NCBI RefSeq assembly: GCF_964340395.1
Contig: NC_135567.1
Span: 12,030,484-12,094,483, forward strand
Direction: 5' to 3'
Source of the DNA: Glandiceps talaboti
Lineage: Eukaryota; Hemichordata; Enteropneusta; Spengelidae
Length of the DNA stretch: 64,000 nucleotides
Shown: in pieces, positions 24,857 through 39,310 of the stretch
Numbering within the stretch: position 1 is the first letter of the stretch
Layout of the letters: each line of letters starts with the position of its first letter
The notes under the pieces: generated by a model
The model's database searches: none
Told to the model about the DNA's origin: nothing
What the model saw: only the letters and a program-made list of their open reading frames with translations
Made by a program: the position numbers and the translations under genes

Positions 24857-26335
24857 ATGGCAACTAGCCTACATGACCAATCATCCGAAGAAATAGTTGG
24901 TTCAATTGATTCCTTTGTAACCAACCTATCCACAAATCTGTACAACAACCCGGACTTCAGTGACGTACTCTTAAAAGTTGGGGCAAAGAAGTATCATTCA
25001 CAACAGTTTCTGCTGGCCAACTTCAGTAATGTTTTCCGTACCATGTTGGTGGAAGGCCGCTGGGCAGATGCTAAGAAACATGTCATTACTTTAGAGGAGA
25101 CACCAGAATGTGTTACAGTATTTGATAGCTTTTTAGGATTTATGTATTGTGGTCAGATAGATTTAGATATTGAGAGTGTTGTACCTTTATTATCTTTAGC
25201 AGATAAATACAACGTCCATCAGATTAAGTCTTTATGTGAAGATTACATGGTTAGACAAGTCGAAACTAACAGCAATGTAAACGGGGCTTTACAGTGGTGG
25301 AAGTTTGCAGAAAGTATTAGTTTAGAGAGTTTGTCAAAAAGATGCTTTGAATCGATTTGTGAAAATTTAGATGACGCGTTAGTGTCCGGAGAGTGGGTGG
25401 GTTTACAGTTTGATCTTTTGTGTAAGCTATTAGAAACAACGGATCTGTATGTTACTGACGAGCATGAGTTATATAAGGGGTTCGTCAGGTGGATAGAGGC
25501 CAAGATGACTACACAGAATACTGACGAATACATTGCCAAGTTGTTGCCACTAATTCGCTTTCCTCATATGACACCTGAGCAGCTTGATAACGTTAAAAAG
25601 TCGCAACTTTGCATAAATAATGCCTCTAAATTTGGGCACTTTTTAAGCGAAGCAGTTAAATTCAACATAATGAATTTTTTGGCCACTGGAAAGTTCACAG
25701 GTGAAAAGTTTGAACGACGACTGTATGGATTCGATATGAAGTCACAAAATGGATTGACAACTTTAAAAATTAAGCCAGGTGATATTCTACGCAGTTTCCG
25801 TTTCGAGTTACTACGGGACGCGAAGACATGTAAATTACACACTGTATACATAAACACCAAATTGACACCACGTCAGGAACCTAGGCTTTGTCAGGGCAGT
25901 GGCTTTCTGACGATTAGTGCTGTAGAGTTTGAAGAACGAAAGAAACATCTCATCATGCATTTTATGCCACGTACACAACACAGTGATATTAAATACCGAC
26001 TCAACATCACTGTGAGAGTAAAGGAGGGTGAACAGGCCATGTTTGGGACAGTTGTTTCGCCTGGGAATGATACACAAGAGGGCGCTGTAAAGAGTGTCTT
26101 AAAATGTAATGGTATTGTAGGTGAATTCAAACCCCATGTAAACTCATTACTTTCAGTGAAATCTGATGGAGACGAACGAGGTGCGGTTGTTTCATGGTTG
26201 AAAAGAACCTACGAGCGTATAAAGAGCGAAGAGCGCTTTTTCGCTAAATATGGTAATATTCTGTGTGCGTTTCTATACTTTGGGGAACATCCCCAAAATA
26301 TGTTAATTACCACACAATTTATGGTATACAACTGA
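24857..26335 (+). CDS. BTBD17-like: BTBD17-like BTB-BACK protein, copy 5
   Basis: 492 residues from the ATG nine bases after the acceptor at 24847. The BTB and BACK halves match copies 2-4 closely. From about residue 275 on it belongs to the second C-terminal class, shared only with copy 6: KFERRLYGFD, KKHLIMHFMP, WLKRTYER and the end ILCAFLYFGEHPQN. It has no Kelch repeats and no signal peptide. Confidence 0.92.
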   Translation: MATSLHDQSSEEIVGSIDSFVTNLSTNLYNNPDFSDVLLKVGAKKYHSQQFLLANFSNVFRTMLVEGRWADAKKHVITLEETPECVTVFDSFLGFMYCGQIDLDIESVVPLLSLADKYNVHQIKSLCEDYMVRQVETNSNVNGALQWWKFAESISLESLSKRCFESICENLDDALVSGEWVGLQFDLLCKLLETTDLYVTDEHELYKGFVRWIEAKMTTQNTDEYIAKLLPLIRFPHMTPEQLDNVKKSQLCINNASKFGHFLSEAVKFNIMNFLATGKFTGEKFERRLYGFDMKSQNGLTTLKIKPGDILRSFRFELLRDAKTCKLHTVYINTKLTPRQEPRLCQGSGFLTISAVEFEERKKHLIMHFMPRTQHSDIKYRLNITVRVKEGEQAMFGTVVSPGNDTQEGAVKSVLKCNGIVGEFKPHVNSLLSVKSDGDERGAVVSWLKRTYERIKSEERFFAKYGNILCAFLYFGEHPQNMLITTQFMVYN

Positions 26336-26954
26336 CTATGATTACTAAGCCAGTTAAATATTCCTTGCCACTCCCACTAGACGAACATATTTATTCAACC
26401 TGCTACTGAGTTAGATGTGCTAGGGCACATATCTGTCTGCTTGTGATATGCATATTGTCTTGCACCCTTAGTAAGAGAGCCGCCATGTTGGATAGCGCAC
26501 CCAACGACCAGTTTACACATTCTACTGTCGACTGGTTTACACTCGTGTATTGGTTAATACAGCTCATGTTTTTGCTATCCAACATGGCGATGAGAGCAGT
26601 GTTTTGACAACAACATTTAATACTCTGTTATATTAGCCTTTCATAGTAAAGGAATCAAGGGAAATTGTACGAGTATTAGCATAATTAATTTACACCCAGT
26701 TTTGACGGTTTATATTTTAAAGAAGTGTATAATGGCATGTATCTTTATAATTGTCTATCCGTACGTGGTCATCGATAAGCCGATTGTCTTCATATAATAT
26801 ATTCTGAATAATTTGCCTGATGTTAGTATCAAAATGTGGATAACATTTAAGTGATCACGATATATGCTATGGATGGGGGAAGGTAATTTCCATTATTAAA
26901 GTAGAAACGTTTGTACACAATATTTAATATGGTTTCGTTTGAAATATATTAGTA
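26336..26954 (+). other. 3' flank of BTB copy 5
   Basis: Non-coding and about colinear with the flank of copy 6 (31,905-32,548), and different from the flanks of copies 1-4. It contains the foldback element at 26475-26597. Confidence 0.55.
26475..26597. mobile_element. Foldback (MITE-like) element after BTB copy 5
   Basis: The left arm, GAGAGCCGCCATGTTGGAT onwards, is matched by the inverted right arm GCTATCCAACATGGCG (26574-26589). About 120 bp overall and non-coding. The same element is present at the equivalent place after copy 6. Confidence 0.65.
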
Positions 26955-27532
<578 letters not shown>

Positions 27533-28081
27533 GAGTGATGTATAGAATGAGACAGATAGGAAGTCGTTGCCATGGTTAATATTTCATTCGTTTATTTGCT
27601 AGCCAAACTGCCTGTAGACTCACTTATCAATTTGCTCATATGTCTCATCCAAGCGGAATTTTTCCATTTTGTTATACATATATATGTGCCTACCTTCAGG
27701 GTGTGTTTTCTACCTAGCTCTTTCGTATCAAATAAGCACAGGAAGTGTACTTTCCAACTGTAGAGTCTTCATCTTAAACGGGGTAAGGGGAGGAGACATT
27801 ATGACATCCACTGTGCAAACCCTAAGCTAACTTCGTCATGCTAATTCTCTGTCTGATATTTTTTACGTCGGCCGTTATAAGATATTTGAATTAGCAACCC
27901 TTCGTGAAAAGTTTGTTCTAACATTTCGGCTCATCATACGTTGTATGCGCTGTCGATCAGGTGGTATTGATTATTGATCGAAATGGGTCTATACATAGAG
28001 ATGATCAGTATTGGCCACAAAACCCTATCAAAGCTGTCCAAACCCCTCCCCCATCGAACACATGCTCATATTCACGCACAC

Positions 28082-28137
28082 TACATACATACATACATAC
28101 ATACATACATACATACATACATACATACATACATACT
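28082..28137. repeat. (ATAC)n microsatellite
   Basis: About 55 bp of ATAC just upstream of the copy 6 5' module, followed by TTTGCTCTGAAACACTACCCAAAA as at 5497-5521. Confidence 0.95.
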
Positions 28138-28194
28138 TTGCTCTGAAACACTACCCAAAAGATGACTACACCGGATATCATTAATTTGTATGAA

Positions 28195-28390
28195 TAAGGG
28201 CAGGGACTCTGTGACATAGTAAACGGTAGGTGTGTCGCTATAGCAACGACCTACACCCTATGTCCCGCCTGTGACGTCGTGATCACCAAAACGAAAGCGA
28301 TCAACGCTTACAACAACATCAGTTCTGCTTTTTGTGTAGAGAACAACATTACAGACGGTGGTTTCATTTCACTCCTGTGTCTTATAAAAG
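28195..28390 (+). promoter_or_regulatory. BTB copy 6 5' module: CRE-like site and TATAAAAG/donor block
   Basis: TGACGTCG at about 28,272-28,279 and TATAAAAG at 28383-28390, followed by GTAAGTG. It is closely similar to the unit 2 module, including GACGTCGTGATCA and the flanking TAGCAACGACCTACACC. Confidence 0.6.
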
Positions 28391-28469
28391 GTAAGTGAAA
28401 GAAAATTATCAACGTCTACTATTAAACACACACGGTAGTGTTAAAGCACCGTCCGATTTTCCATCAAGT

Positions 28470-28680
28470 TCAAAATGATCAGGCGACTAGATGTCTAGTA
28501 GAAGAATTATTCAAGTTGTTTACGAGGGACAGTATCAAACTGTAGGACTTTAAGTTAATTTTACCAGTAACTGACTTATGATCAGGCGACTAGATATAAT
28601 AGGGGAATTATTCAAGTTGTTTACGTGAGACAGTATCAAACTGTCGGACTTTAAGTTAATTTTACCAGTAACTGACTTCT
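28470..28680 (+). repeat. Tandem duplication of about 98 bp around the short ORF, unit 6
   Basis: The segment ATGATCAGGCGACTAGAT ... CCAGTAACTGACTT is present twice (about 28,475-28,577 and 28,577-28,680). The first copy keeps the 7-codon ORF (28475-28498) and the second is altered (GATATAATAG). Confidence 0.75.
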
Positions 28681-29182
28681 AGGTGAGATCGCCGAATTAG
28701 CTGCGTGAAGTCGTGGGTCTGTGAGAGTCTTGACAACCATACATTTTTTACTGCTACCTTGAATATAACGTATATAGGAGCTTTCATTGTATTCTATCAA
28801 TGGTATGTTCTCACTGCAACAGTTGGACTCCAAACACAACAGCATATTTTCCTCTTGTGTAAGGGTATGGCGTTACAAGAATTCTGATTTTTAGAAATTT
28901 GTTGAGCAAAAGACGCCCAAAAGCCGTAGATTTTGACGTATTGCTTTTAGTCGTCAGACTGGCAGCTTTACCCCTTGTCGATCAGATGGTATTGAAACTC
29001 CCTTTCTTTACGTGTAATGTTATTTTTTATGAGGTATTTTTATTGCTCCGAATTAGTTAATTTTTAACTTAAATAATCGATTGACCACAGACTGAGTGAA
29101 CTCGTGGGTCTGTGGCTGACCTTAGTACCTTATGATGGCGTTATCAACATTTGTTTAAATCAATCCTGATTGTATCCAACAG

Positions 29183-29274
29183 GAGAGGTGGTACTTGTAC
29201 TGGTACATTTCCCTGTTGTTACGCATCATTACCGAAACCATACAGATACTAACTGTAGCAAATAACAGACTGAG
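29183..29274 (+). other. Predicted leader exon, BTB copy 6
   Basis: A 92-nt block with acceptor CCAACAG and donor GTACGT, very close to the leader exons of units 2 and 3. Confidence 0.6.
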
Positions 29275-29436
29275 GTACGTATGTAAGACCACGATGATTT
29301 AGCACATATTGCCTTGTCATGTTTTAACAATCATATAGGCCGACTGGGTAACAGTATTGGAAACATGTTTAGCTTTGTATTAATATATACCAAATAGGTT
29401 ATTTATACCTCCCATAAGAGGAGGTTATGTTATGCT

Positions 29437-29511
<75 letters not shown>

Positions 29512-29514
29512 GCC
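29437..29514. repeat. (TCTG)n microsatellite
   Basis: About 75 bp of TCTG in the copy 6 leader intron, at the place equivalent to 6,686-6,740. Confidence 0.95.
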
Positions 29515-30410
29515 CTTGTGTGCCTGTCTGTGGCCACGATACCTTAAAAACTACTGCATCGTTTTAATAAAACTCGCTACACTACTGTCATAATGAAAAT
29601 GAACATATGAACAAGTTCATATGACCTATAATAGTTAGTTGATTTAGCTCAAAGTTTTAATGAATAATTTGTATAATTAATTACTTTTGATCATTTTGCT
29701 TATAAATTGGGCTCCATCCAGCTGTCAATCCATCTGTCTGTCCATCTGTCCGTGCATCCGGAGCTATTTCTTGGACATTCATCGACCAATTTCTTTCAAA
29801 CTTAGTAAATAGATAATGAAATATGACTTACAAATATATGTCAATTTGCTTTGGGGTATGATGCAATCTAGTCAACGAAGAGCCATTTTGATTTGCTAAC
29901 ATGTCATTAGCCATTATTTGGTCATATTTGAATTGACTTGGTTCAGTTCTAAGACAAGACCAATGAACTACTCCATATATCCGATTGCCTTGATATTTGG
30001 AGGGGACATTTCTCCAGGTGTGTAGATGAGAAATTGTTCAAATGAAAATGATTGCACCAGAGATGTGCGTTTTGGGTAATAAAAAAAAAGGTGATTTCTG
30101 GTGTGTGAAAATGCTATAATTCAGCTTAGAAATGAAAGGTTCTTGATTTATTGATGCGATTTTGTAAATCTTTTATGGGAAACTTCGCATCTCAATGTCA
30201 ATGTTATCACGATTAGCCTCTGTTTGAGGTTGCTTGGAAACTCTGCTTTTAGCACAGCTGAATTAAATCATGGGCACTGTCTAAGATTAAAACAGGTTCA
30301 TTCATGCTATAAGAAAACGGCAAATATCACAGGAAGCGCGTAATTTGAATATAACGACTTGTACAATTATGATACATTCTTATAATGTCGAACATTTTGT
30401 TTAATTACAG
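29515..30410 (+). other. End of the BTB copy 6 leader intron
   Basis: Non-coding, sharing 29,945-30,085 with the copy 2 intron. It ends in the acceptor TTTAATTACAG at 30410. No gene is seen. Confidence 0.5.
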
Positions 30411-30419
30411 TTCAAAGCA

Positions 30420-31904
30420 ATGGCAACCAGCACTTATGACCAATCATCCCAAGAAACAGTTGGTTCAATTGAATCTTTTGTAACCGACCTATCCACAAAT
30501 CTATTCAACAACTCTGACCTCAGTGACATAGAGTTGAAAGTGGGAGCAAAGGTGTACCACGCACACAGATTTCTGCTGGCCAGCTTTAGTGATGTTTTCC
30601 GCACCATGTTGGTAGAAGGCCGCTGGGTTGATGCTAATACACCTGACGTTACTTTAGAGGAGACACCAGAATGTGTTAAAGTATTTGAGAGATTTTTAAG
30701 ATTCATGTATTGTGGTCAGATAGATTTAGATATTGAAAGTGTTGTACCTTTATTATCTTTAGCAGATAAATACAACGTTCATCAGATTAAGTCTTTATGT
30801 GAAGATTACATGATTAGACAAGTCGAAAACAACAGCAATGTAAACGCGGCTTTACAGTGGTGGAAGTTTGCAGAAAGTTTTAGTTTAGGAAGTTTGTCCA
30901 AAAGTTGCTTTGAATTGATTTGTGAAAATTTAGATGAGGCGTTAGTGTCTGGAGAGTGGGTGGGATTACACTTTAATTATTTGTGTAAGCTATTAGAAAC
31001 AACGGATCTGTATGTTACTGACGAGTATGAGTTATATAAGGGGGTTGCTAAGTGGATAGAGGCCAAGATGGCTACACAGAATACTGACGAATACATTGCC
31101 AAGTTGTTGCCACTAATTCGTTTTCCTCATATGACACCTGAGCAGCTTGATAACGTTAACAAGTCGCAACTTTGCAAAAATAATACCTCTAAATTTGAGC
31201 ACTTTTTAAGCGAAGCGGTTGAATTCCACAGAATGAGTTGTTCATCCATTGTAAAGTTTACAGATGTAAAGTTCGAACGACGAATGTACAGATTCGAGTC
31301 ACAAAATGGATTGACAACATTAAACATTAGGCCTAGTGATATGTTACACAGTTTACATTTCGAGTTACTACGGGATGCGAGGAACGAGAAGGGGACATGT
31401 ACATCACACACTGTATACGTAAACATCAAATTGACACCACGTCGGTACCCCAGGCTTCGTCGGGTCGGTTGCTTTGTGACGATTAGTACTGTAGACTTTG
31501 AAAATCGAAAGAAACATCTCATCATGCATTTTATGCCACGTGCACAGTACAGTGGTATGAAATACCGACTCATCATCACTTTGAGAGTAAAGGAGAATGA
31601 ACAGGCCATGTTTTGGATAGTTCTTTCACCTGGGAATGATACACAAGAGGGCACTGTAAAGAGTGTCTTAAAATGTAGTGGTATTGTAGGTGAATTCAAA
31701 CCCCATGTAACCTCATTACGTTCAGTAAAATCTGATGGAGACGAACGAGGTGTGGTTGCATCATGGTTGAAAAGAACCTACGAGCGTATGGAAGAAGAAA
31801 AGCACTTTTTCGCTGGAGATGCTAATATTCTGTGTGCGTTTCTATACTTAGGGGAACATCCCCAAAATATGTCAATCACCACACAATTTATGGTATACAA
31901 CTAA
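30420..31904 (+). CDS. BTBD17-like: BTBD17-like BTB-BACK protein, copy 6
   Basis: 494 residues from the ATG nine bases after the acceptor at 30410. The BTB (about 25-135) and BACK (about 140-265) domains are as in the other copies. The C-terminal half is of the copy 5 class (FERRMYRFESQNG, KKHLIMHFMPRAQ, WLKRTYERMEEEK) and ends in FMVYN like copy 5. Its 5' module resembles that of copy 2, not copy 5. Confidence 0.92.
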   Translation: MATSTYDQSSQETVGSIESFVTDLSTNLFNNSDLSDIELKVGAKVYHAHRFLLASFSDVFRTMLVEGRWVDANTPDVTLEETPECVKVFERFLRFMYCGQIDLDIESVVPLLSLADKYNVHQIKSLCEDYMIRQVENNSNVNAALQWWKFAESFSLGSLSKSCFELICENLDEALVSGEWVGLHFNYLCKLLETTDLYVTDEYELYKGVAKWIEAKMATQNTDEYIAKLLPLIRFPHMTPEQLDNVNKSQLCKNNTSKFEHFLSEAVEFHRMSCSSIVKFTDVKFERRMYRFESQNGLTTLNIRPSDMLHSLHFELLRDARNEKGTCTSHTVYVNIKLTPRRYPRLRRVGCFVTISTVDFENRKKHLIMHFMPRAQYSGMKYRLIITLRVKENEQAMFWIVLSPGNDTQEGTVKSVLKCSGIVGEFKPHVTSLRSVKSDGDERGVVASWLKRTYERMEEEKHFFAGDANILCAFLYLGEHPQNMSITTQFMVYN

Positions 31905-32548
31905 CTAGGATTACTAAGCCATTTAATTTTCCCTTGCCACTCCCACTAGACGAACATATTTATTCAACCTGTTAATACTGAGTTACACGTGCGAGGGCAC
32001 ATATTTGTCTGCTTGTGATATGCATATTGTCTTGAACCCTTAGTTAGAGAGCCGCCATTTTGTATAGCGCACCCAACGACCAGTTTACACATTCTACTGT
32101 TAATTGGTTTACACTCGCGTATTGGTTAATACAGCTCATGTTTTGCTATCCAATATGGCGGCTCTCAGAGAGCATATGATGAAGGCAGTGTTTTTACAAC
32201 AACATTTAATACTCTGTTTTATTAGCCTTTCATAGTAAAGGAATCAAGGGAAATTGCACGAGTATTAGCATAAGTAATTTACACCCTGTTTTGATGGTTT
32301 ATATTTTCAAGAAGTATATAATGGCATCTATCTTTATGATTGTCTATCAGTACGCGGTCATTGATAAGCCGAGGGTCTGAATATAATGTATTCTGAATAA
32401 TTTGCCTGATGTTAGTATCAAAATGTGAATAACATTTAAGTGATCACGAAATATGGTATGGATGGGGGAAGGTAATTTCCATTATTAAAGTAGAAACGTT
32501 TGTACACAATATTTAATATATGGTTTCGTTTGAAATATGTTAGTAAAT
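31905..32548 (+). other. 3' flank of BTB copy 6
   Basis: Colinear with the copy 5 flank, including CTCCCACTAGACGAACATATTT-type and GATGTTAGTATCAAAATGTG blocks. Non-coding. Confidence 0.55.
32047..32166. mobile_element. Foldback (MITE-like) element after BTB copy 6
   Basis: The arms GAGAGCCGCCAT ... and ... ATGGCGGCTCTC are inverted repeats around about 80 bp. It is at the equivalent position to 26475-26597, so the insertion predates the copy 5/6 duplication. Confidence 0.65.
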
Positions 32549-33130
<582 letters not shown>

Positions 33131-34175
33131 GTATAGAATGAGACAGAAAGGAAGTCGTTGCCATGGTTAATATTTCATTCATTTATTTGCTAGCCAAACT
33201 GTCCACAGTCTCACTTATCAATTTGCTCATATGTGTCATGAAAATAAGCATTTTGCCACCCAAACAACATTTAAAAAATGCAAAAGAATGTATTTTAAAT
33301 TCTTGTCTACAGCATAAAGAAATCACACATATTTTTTTTCAGTTCATTTAATTTGTACAATACCTGTAAAAAGGATGTCCCGCAATAGTGTTACATCGTT
33401 AGACAAAGTCGATAATGTTCCTCAAGATGTTAAGATTTAATAAAAACTTCAACAGTGACATCTTTCTACCATGCACGAGCAAAGTTGGAAAAAAATGGAA
33501 TATATACTCTGGTCATTCTACGTCACATAACGCACGCCTATGTCACAACAACGTGTGTAGATACGTCACTGGTTATGTTGTGTTCGTAATATGAGTCAAA
33601 ACGCTCAAAATGTCCATTATTTTCCACGATTTGTTTTATATTACTGACAGTGGTGTAATTATATCATTCCCCAATATTTATTTTCATTCAGCTGGAAAAT
33701 ACTCATTACCCATAAAGGGTTGTAACTACTCGTCAAGTGACTCGTGGTGATTAGGGCCCCTTAGGTCACTCGGTTTTTTTCTTGGCTAAATGAAGAGAAG
33801 TAGTGGGGAATAATACCTAATTACAATTTGTGAAAACCTGGGGAGTCCAATGAAGTTGAAATTAACTGATGTGTTGAGAATAACCATTCAAAGATCTGAA
33901 TAATTAAACAAATAGAAATGGTCGAAATATATTTTTGATAAAACGGTTCTTATCAACAGCGATTATATTGCCCAAACTTTACAGTTGTGCTACAACGTCA
34001 TTCATTCATTGTTCTCATTATCTCCTAAACCAAATATTCACACCATTCTCTGTTTGCAGTTTGGTTGATTTTCATTCTAGCTGTCATCTCTACATTCATT
34101 CACAGAGATCAATTATCAATACAGATCAGCATATAATATTTTATATTTTGTTTTTTCTTATCACGAAATCTTCAC
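33131..34175. other. Region between BTB copy 6 and the 3' end of the MEGF10-like gene
   Basis: Non-coding on both strands as far as I can see. 33,480-33,745 carries the dispersed repeat seen at 10,530-10,800, with its internal TACGTCACTGG-to-CATTATTTTCC segment inverted relative to that copy. The 3' UTR of the minus-strand gene must lie here; TTTATT (minus-strand AATAAA) occurs near 33,676. Confidence 0.5.
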
Positions 34176-34496
34176 CTACATCAAATATTCCATTTTACTT
34201 TTATCTAGCGTGTCATCTGGATTATCAACGATATCAGGGTTTTGTACAAAGGTAGAAAATGTCGTTTCCTCATCACCTGAAAATAGAAAGCATTGACCAG
34301 AAATCAATAAATGATATTGTAATAATGAAATATTATATTCAATTTGAAAGTTATATATTAATTATTTTGAGCCCGGTTTGTAGATGTATAAATTTAAACC
34401 AACTGACTGACTGACTGACTAACTGACTGACAGACCGACCGACCGACCGATCAATCGATCGATCGATCGATCGATCGATCGATTGATTGATTGATA

Positions 34497-34572
<76 letters not shown>

Positions 34573-37500
34573 GCTCGGTCAATCGATGGATATACATATG
34601 TGCATACGTACATAGATATATAGATACATACATGCATGCATGCATACATACATACATACATACATACATACATACATACATACATACATACATACATACA
34701 TACGGACAGACGGACAGACAGACCGACAGACATGAACAGACAGAGAAATGTAGAAATAGAGACAGTGAAACAGAGAGGACTTGGTAAGAGATGACAATAT
34801 GATATAAGACAGACTTTCTGAACAAATGACATACCTCCAATATAACTATTACCACGTGACTGTGATGGTGCAGCGTCATACTGGAATGATCCCCTTGATA
34901 CCTCAAATGACGACAGTCTAACAGGAAATGACGTCATATAAAAGTCAATAAGTGAGCTATATGATTGTTAACAATATGGTTGCCACTATTATATTACAGG
35001 ATGTACTCAGATGTTATTTCATATTACATTCATCCTAAAATGGTATGCCAATACAAAAACGACAATTGTTATCATAAACAATTTTATATCGTTACCTTTT
35101 TGCAGAACCAGTTTTCTTCTTCTTTGCAAGGACGCCCCCATACGTTAGGATTAGTGCAATCGCTATAATTATGATAATGAGGAAAGCAGTGACGGCTGCT
35201 ATGACTATTATCCAGTAATTTGATTGGCTAGAACCTCCATTGTCATAATTTCGGTCAGGTATAGGGGGCAGCATTGACGTTTGTAGATCTGAAATCAAAG
35301 TGAAAATAAATTTGAGATCATCAAATATATGTTCATCTTTGAAGTAAATACAACTTTTGAAATGAAACAAAAGGAAACAAACAATAAAGCACAACAAAGC
35401 CCTGAGCCACACACTGAACAATGCATGGCATGGCACGACCAAACACAACACAACACAACACAACACAACACAACACAACACAACACAACACAGCACAGCA
35501 CAGCACAGTGCAACGCAACACAACGCAACGCAACACAACACAACGCAACACAACACTACACAACGCAATACACACACACAATATGGCAATATAACACAAA
35601 TTTGCGGAAGCATCCCCAATCGCAGGGGAAGTGCCTCCCCTAGTTGGCTATACATTTATATATGCCCCCCTTCAGGGTTTGTTTTCTACCTCGTAATGTA
35701 ATGACATTCTTTTTACATACAGCATTATAAATCTTCTACCAAACCCCGAGGGGCCATGATCGTCACCCTCAAGTGACATTCACTACCAGGCAACTAGCTG
35801 TAATTGGAAATAAATGAATAAATAAATAATCTATGAAATATAAATTGGCAAAATTAGCTTACCTTGACAGACTCCAATCACAGGATCACATCGACAAGAT
35901 TTACAGCATTGACATATACTATTACATCCTTGTCCGTAAAATCCACTAGGACACGTCTCATTGCAACTGAAATACAAGCAAAATTACAAGGCTTTTTAGT
36001 CTTATCTCAATAAAAAAACGTTCATAAAAACTTGTAAATTCCTACAACTTTTTTTTCATCGTCAAGCTGACGACATTTATACATATTTTGCACTGTCGTC
36101 TGAGTCATAAATTAACTTCATTTAACTAAAAAACTCATTATATTTTATTTTCTGATTGTACAATCCCATCAAAGAATATGGTTACTTTGTTGAATTAAAA
36201 GTGTTATAAAAGTCTGCCTGTTAAAGGGTGTAAAATGCCGTGCTTTCATTCACTTTCACTTATCAGGTAGGAACTGGTATGATGATAACTTAGGCGGAAG
36301 TGACGTATTTACCTAGGCAACTTCCGTTGAACATGTTGTCGACTGTTTCTATTGTTATTGTATGATAACACTTGCAGTCAATGATACCTTAAACAGAATT
36401 TGCCTTGCAAGGCCTACACGTCACTTCCGCCTAAGTTCTTGTGGATGCTAGATCTGATGTGATAAGTGAATGAAAACAAAGCATTTTATATTGTTGAACA
36501 GCCAGGTTTTTGCTAAACATAGTGAATTTACAAGGTATTATCCTATAACTGTGTCGAATAGGGAACTTGCAATCCAGACTGAGCATGTTCAGACGCAAAG
36601 GACTATGGGATTATCTGTGGTTATCGTAATACCTAATCTGTAGCTACTAATCAAATTAACCTCCCACAATGGTCAGGGTAAATATGAATTGATTATTTAT
36701 CGTTACAAACAATGTATCAACACCGTTTACAATACTAATTGATTAGTATTTATTATCACATTTCCCATGATGCAACATTCAACAAGCGGGTTTGCAAGTT
36801 CCCTATTCTCAACAAAAGTGTATTTCACCAATTAAGAATGTAATACAACTGTCAGATAATTCCAATATTTGATGACTGAAAGAATCCTTCTGATGTGACC
36901 CCAGTGGCAGTGGAGTCATCACGAAACTCCAATATATTGCATATTCTCTGTTACCTATAAATTAGTCTGTAACATAATAAATGACCAAAATACTCCCAAT
37001 GCAAGTTCATCATTTTTTGAAAATACTCAATGGTTACTATAGTATGACTTACAATTTTCCTGTAATTCCAGGTGGACATTCTGGACAGCTTCCAGTCACG
37101 TGATCACATAAAATGTCATCCCGGCATTTAGGACATTGTTCTGTACAGTTGTTTCCATAGTAACCAGGATCACATTGCTGGTCACAATGAGTATTTTGCC
37201 AGCCAGGTAAACAAATACATCCATCTATATGGTGGCAAGTACGAGAGTGCTGGCAATCACATTTCTGTTTACATTGGCTACCAGAGTAACCAGTCGGGCA
37301 TTTCTCAGAGCAGTTTTCCCCTTTCCATCCGGGCAAACAATCACAACCAGACACGTGATGACAAACTCCTCCATTCTTACATGTGCACCGTTGCTCACAC
37401 TCGTTCCCATAGTAACCAGGCCGACATATCTTATTGCACAGTTTCCCTCGATATCCAGGGTCGCAATCACAATGTCCAGTCACGTGATCACAATTGGAAT

Positions 37501-38034
37501 AATTACTACACATACAATGTTCACTGCAATCTATCCCATAATATCCTTCATTACAAGGTTCGTGGCATTGCAGTCCCTTCCATCCAGGTTGGCAGATGCA
37601 CGAACCGTTGAAACGATCACAAGCTGCTTCGTTGACACACGTACAATTGTTATCACAGTTAGGTCCGTACTTGTCAAGGTCACACGGCACCTCACATAAC
37701 TTCCCTGTCCATCCCTCTGTACAATTGCATGTACCGGTCACAGGATCACAAGTGCTATTATGTTCACAGGTGCAAATATGTTGACAGAAATGACCATATG
37801 TACCGGCTGGACAATCTAACAATAAATAGATATAGAGAGATCGATACAATAATTATTGACTATCAATGCATTATATGATTAAAGTGGCCATAGGGAGGAT
37901 TGTTTTTGTGGGTTTTTTTAGGGGTGGGGGTGAGAGGGGGGTTAATTTATTCTTTGTAACTTAATAAATTACAAAAGATAAATAAATAAGTAAACTTTTT
38001 GTTATTGTATGTAAAATTTGTTACAAACATGATG

Positions 38035-38066
<32 letters not shown>

Positions 38067-38075
38067 CACATAGGC

Positions 38076-38119
<44 letters not shown>

Positions 38120-38196
38120 GGACGGACGGACGGACGGACGGACGGACGGACGGACGGACGGACGGACGGACGGACGGACGGACGGACGGACGGACG

Positions 38197-38291
<95 letters not shown>

Positions 38292-39242
38292 GAATGAAAA
38301 AAAAGACATACCTGTACAATGTCCTGTCATGGGATCACACTTCATATTATTTGGGCATTCACATTTGTGTTTACAGTTGTTTCCATAGTAACCATTGGAA
38401 CACGTTTCATTGCAATATCTACCAGTCCAACCTGGATGGCATATGGTACCAAAAAATCGATCACAAACACCGTTATCTTGGAAAAGACATTGTTGCGTAC
38501 ATCCAGGGCCGTAGTACCCAACAGGACATTCCACTGAACAATCAGGTCCTGTCCAGCCTGAACTACAGTCACATGTCCCATGTATCGCATCGCATGTTGC
38601 ATTATTTTGGCAAAAACACTGATTCCTACACTCGTTTCCATAGTAACCGGGATCACAGACTATTGTGCAATTGTTTCCTTGCCAACCAGGCGCACACTTA
38701 CAATTTCCATCAAAACGGTCGCAAATGGCCTCATTGTAACAAGAGCATGTTCCAGTGCAATTTGGGCCATAGTGGTCACTGTCACATGGTATGTCACAAT
38801 GTGTACCCATCCATCCATCCATGCATATACATGTACCATCTATAATGTTACAGGTACTATTCATACGACAGTCACAAGTAAATTGACATTGATAGCCAAA
38901 CTTTCCTGGTTGACAATCTGTGAACAAAAGATTAAAACAAATATTCCTATGATGTTTCATGAAATTTTGTGATACGTTTACTGATATCTTCTACTTACAT
39001 TAGAACAATTACTCTGATCTTGGAATAAAGAAATAAAAGCCAGACTGGATAAAGTGCTACATGGATTTACGGTTTATGGTTTGATTACTGTATCGAAAGG
39101 TTTGATGCAAAGTGCTCCATATTGTTGACTACAGATATGTTTTATTCATTATTGCAGTCACGGGAAGATTGGAAGTTTTTTGTAACACATTCCATGATAC
39201 AAGTGACAGATAAACAGACAGATAAACAGACAGACACACTGC

Positions 39243-39310
<68 letters not shown>

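Noticed and set aside
35096-35655. Long minus-strand ORF rich in Cys, Val and Leu, joined to the membrane-span exon
   Set aside because: Upstream of the acceptor at 35289 it is only the CAACA array of the intron; the real exon is 35288-35096.
37947-38311. C-terminal extension of EGF exon 8 with Ser-Val-Cys-Leu repeats
   Set aside because: This is read-through past the donor at 38311 into the GACA/GACG array.
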